DNA from: Methylobacterium durans
Lineage (GTDB): Bacteria; Pseudomonadota; Alphaproteobacteria; Rhizobiales; Beijerinckiaceae
Assembly (NCBI RefSeq): GCF_003173715.1
Contig: NZ_CP029550.1
Span: forward strand, 5,255,501-5,319,500
DNA: 64,000 nt
Direction of reading: 5' to 3'
The translations under genes were made by a program, and so were the position numbers. A model generated the notes under the pieces. It ran no database searches, was not told where the DNA came from, and saw only the letters and a list, made by a program, of their open reading frames with translations. Below, piece by piece: positions 62,541 to 64,000 of the stretch. Within the stretch, counting starts at the first letter, position 1. Every line of letters begins with the position of its first letter.

Positions 62541-63566
62541 ATGCGATCGTCCGTGCGTCGGTTCGTCCGAGGCTTCGCCCTGGGCGGGATGCTTCTCTCC
62601 GTTCCCGCCGCCCACGCGGCCGAAGGTGGCCTCAGCTTCTACATCGAGGGACAATCCGTACCGCTCGGCGGCATCGTGCCGCCACCCGGCCTCTACTTCG
62701 ACAGCACGGCCTACTTCTACAACGGCCGGATCGGCGGCAACCGGCAGACCCAGCTCGGCGGCAACGTCATCGCCGACGCCAAGGTGAACCTGTGGGCCGA
62801 CTTCGTGACCGCGCTCTGGGTCACGCCGGTCGAGATCGGCGGCGGCAGCCTCGCCGTCGCCTTCGTGATGCCGTTCGGCGAGCCGGCCGTGCGCGCGGGC
62901 GTCCTCCTCAACGGCCCCCTCGTGAACCAAGCGTTCGGCCGGCCGGTCGGCGCGTCGGTGGGTGATGCCACCCTCAATCCCGGCGACCCCATTGTCTCGG
63001 CGAGCCTCGGCTGGCACGCCGGCAACTGGCACTGGAAGCTTGCGGGCGTGCTCAGCATCCCGGGTGGCGGCTACGAGCCGGGTCAGCTCTCGAACATCGC
63101 CCTGAACCGCTACATCGGCGACGTCTCGGCCGCGGCGACCTACCTCGACCCGGCGGTCGGCATCGAGCTGTCCGCCGCGGCCGGCTTCACCTTCAACGGC
63201 AGGAACCCGGCGACGCAATACGTGACCGGCACCGAGTTCCACGTCGACGTCTCGGCCTCGAAATACCTCTCCAAGGAAGTCTCTGTCGGCATCATCGCCT
63301 CGCACTACCAGCAGATCACGGGCGACAGCGGACCGGGTGCCCGGCTCGGACAGTTCAAGGGCCGGGTCACGGCGGTCGGCGGCACGATCGGCGTGACCGG
63401 GGCGTTCGGCAAGGTGCCGGTCACCACACGGTTGAAGGTGCTGCGCGAGGTCGAGGTGGAAAACCGCTTCCAGGGCACCATCGGCTTCCTGGAGGTCTCG
63501 TTCCCGCTCTGGGTCCCGCCGCCCAAGGCCGCGCCGGAGCCGACCCCCTTGGTGACGAAGTCCTGA
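62541..63566 (+). CDS. Outer-membrane protein of the MetA phenol-degradation (transporter) family
   Basis: 341 residues with a signal peptide (RRFVRGFALGGMLLSVPAAH then A-A). The body has alternating beta strands: GGLSFYIEGQSVPLGGIVPPPG, WVTPVEIGGGSLAVAFVMPFG, GWHAGNWHWKLAGVLSIPGG and an aromatic end FLEVSFPLW. This fits the Phenol_MetA_deg family of outer-membrane channels found with aromatic and sulfated substrate clusters. It lies 287 bases after the sulfatase on the same strand and may bring its substrate into the periplasm. ATG 62541 has a weak GGGGGCG ribosome site. Confidence 0.85.
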   Translation: MRSSVRRFVRGFALGGMLLSVPAAHAAEGGLSFYIEGQSVPLGGIVPPPGLYFDSTAYFYNGRIGGNRQTQLGGNVIADAKVNLWADFVTALWVTPVEIGGGSLAVAFVMPFGEPAVRAGVLLNGPLVNQAFGRPVGASVGDATLNPGDPIVSASLGWHAGNWHWKLAGVLSIPGGGYEPGQLSNIALNRYIGDVSAAATYLDPAVGIELSAAAGFTFNGRNPATQYVTGTEFHVDVSASKYLSKEVSVGIIASHYQQITGDSGPGARLGQFKGRVTAVGGTIGVTGAFGKVPVTTRLKVLREVEVENRFQGTIGFLEVSFPLWVPPPKAAPEPTPLVTKS

Positions 63567-63703
63567 GGGGAGGGCGCACCGGCTCGGCGTGGCGGCGCAC
63601 CGCGAGCGCCGCGGACGCGTCCCGGCCGCCGCGCCAGGCTGTCACGGTTACACGGCTGACAAGGTCGCCGGCGCGTCCATAATCCGGGCGGGAGCGCACC
63701 GGC

Positions 63704-64000
63704 ATGGTCCAGGACGAGGGCGAGCGCGCGGAGGGAGGCGCAGGACCGGCGGCACGGGCCGCCATCCTCGACCTGCAGGCCCGCGTCAACCGGGACATCA
63801 TCGGCCAGGAGCGCGTCGTCGAGCGGCTCGTCATCGCTCTCCTGGCGGACGGCAACGTGCTGCTCGAGGGCCTGCCGGGGCTGGCCAAGACCCGGGCGAT
63901 CAAGAGCCTGTCGAAGAACCTGGAAAGCGATTTCGGCCGCATCCAGTTCACCCCGGACCTGCTCCCGTCCGACGTGACGGGCGGCGAGATCCTGCGCAGC
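63704..64000 (+). CDS. MoxR family AAA+ ATPase, N-terminal part
   Basis: 99 codons before the window ends. ARVNRDIIGQERVVERLVIA leads to the Walker A region LLEGLPGLAKTRAIKSLSK (G-x-x-G-x-A-K-T), then RIQFTPDLLPSDVTGGEI, which is exactly the MoxR signature. MoxR ATPases act as chaperones for metal and cofactor insertion, for example methanol dehydrogenase activation. Downstream genes (usually a DUF58 protein and VWA-domain proteins) lie outside the window. Confidence 0.92.
   Translation, partial: MVQDEGERAEGGAGPAARAAILDLQARVNRDIIGQERVVERLVIALLADGNVLLEGLPGLAKTRAIKSLSKNLESDFGRIQFTPDLLPSDVTGGEILRS

Overview
The window is GC-rich (roughly two thirds G+C by eye) alphaproteobacterial DNA. It most probably comes from Methylobacterium or a close relative. 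The pointers are a mesaconyl-CoA hydratase of the ethylmalonyl-CoA pathway, a tetrahaem photosynthetic reaction-centre cytochrome (PufC), a MoxR-type ATPase, several Tat-exported enzymes and many GntR/FCD regulators. It reads as chromosome with a large, patchy accessory section between the tRNA-Ala gene at 2.8 kb and about 34 kb.

Layout. 1-2.7 kb: end of a Dyp-type peroxidase, a TauE/SafE permease, mesaconyl-CoA hydratase and YggT. 2.8-7.1 kb: tRNA-Ala(CGC), then a stress cluster of two Hsp20 chaperones (the first behind a sigma32-like promoter and a ROSE-like RNA thermometer), two small unknowns, an NDUFS4-like fusion protein and a ribosome-hibernation factor. 7.1-15.2 kb: repeats, a MITE-like element, a class-A beta-lactamase-like protein, and a hybrid histidine kinase and a cytochrome P450 that are each broken by one missing base. 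15.2-22.7 kb, all on minus: a cytosine-deaminase-like amidohydrolase, a gamma-glutamyltransferase, and a compact operon of acetamidase/formamidase, metal-binding protein and ABC-3 permease. 23.5-28.2 kb: a GntR regulator, OprP-like porin, MgtC, an esterase and a shortened GapR-like protein. 28.2-30.8 kb: an IS256-family and an IS3-family element nearly abutting, with a truncated FixO-like cytochrome gene beyond them and then an orphan pufC.

34.7-37.4 kb holds the most interesting module: a tight operon of an NrtR-like Nudix/winged-helix regulator, an SPFH (band-7) protein and an NADK2-like NAD kinase, with a palindrome just upstream of the regulator. 38.4-40.9 kb is a TonB-dependent receptor under a cobalamin riboswitch. 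41.2-44.4 kb is a secreted animal-type haem peroxidase fused to RTX repeats. 45.4-48.6 kb is a tartrate/D-malate-type utilisation locus (dehydrogenase, MFS transporter, divergent GntR regulator with palindromic operators). 48.7-58.2 kb holds mixed small enzymes, a second hybrid kinase paralogous to the broken one, and a molybdopterin-binding oxidoreductase subunit without its partners. 58.5-64 kb is an ATGA-coupled HAD phosphatase, formylglycine-generating enzyme and arylsulfatase, followed by an outer-membrane MetA-like protein and the start of a MoxR ATPase.

All family assignments come from reading motifs in the translated sequence. No database search was possible.
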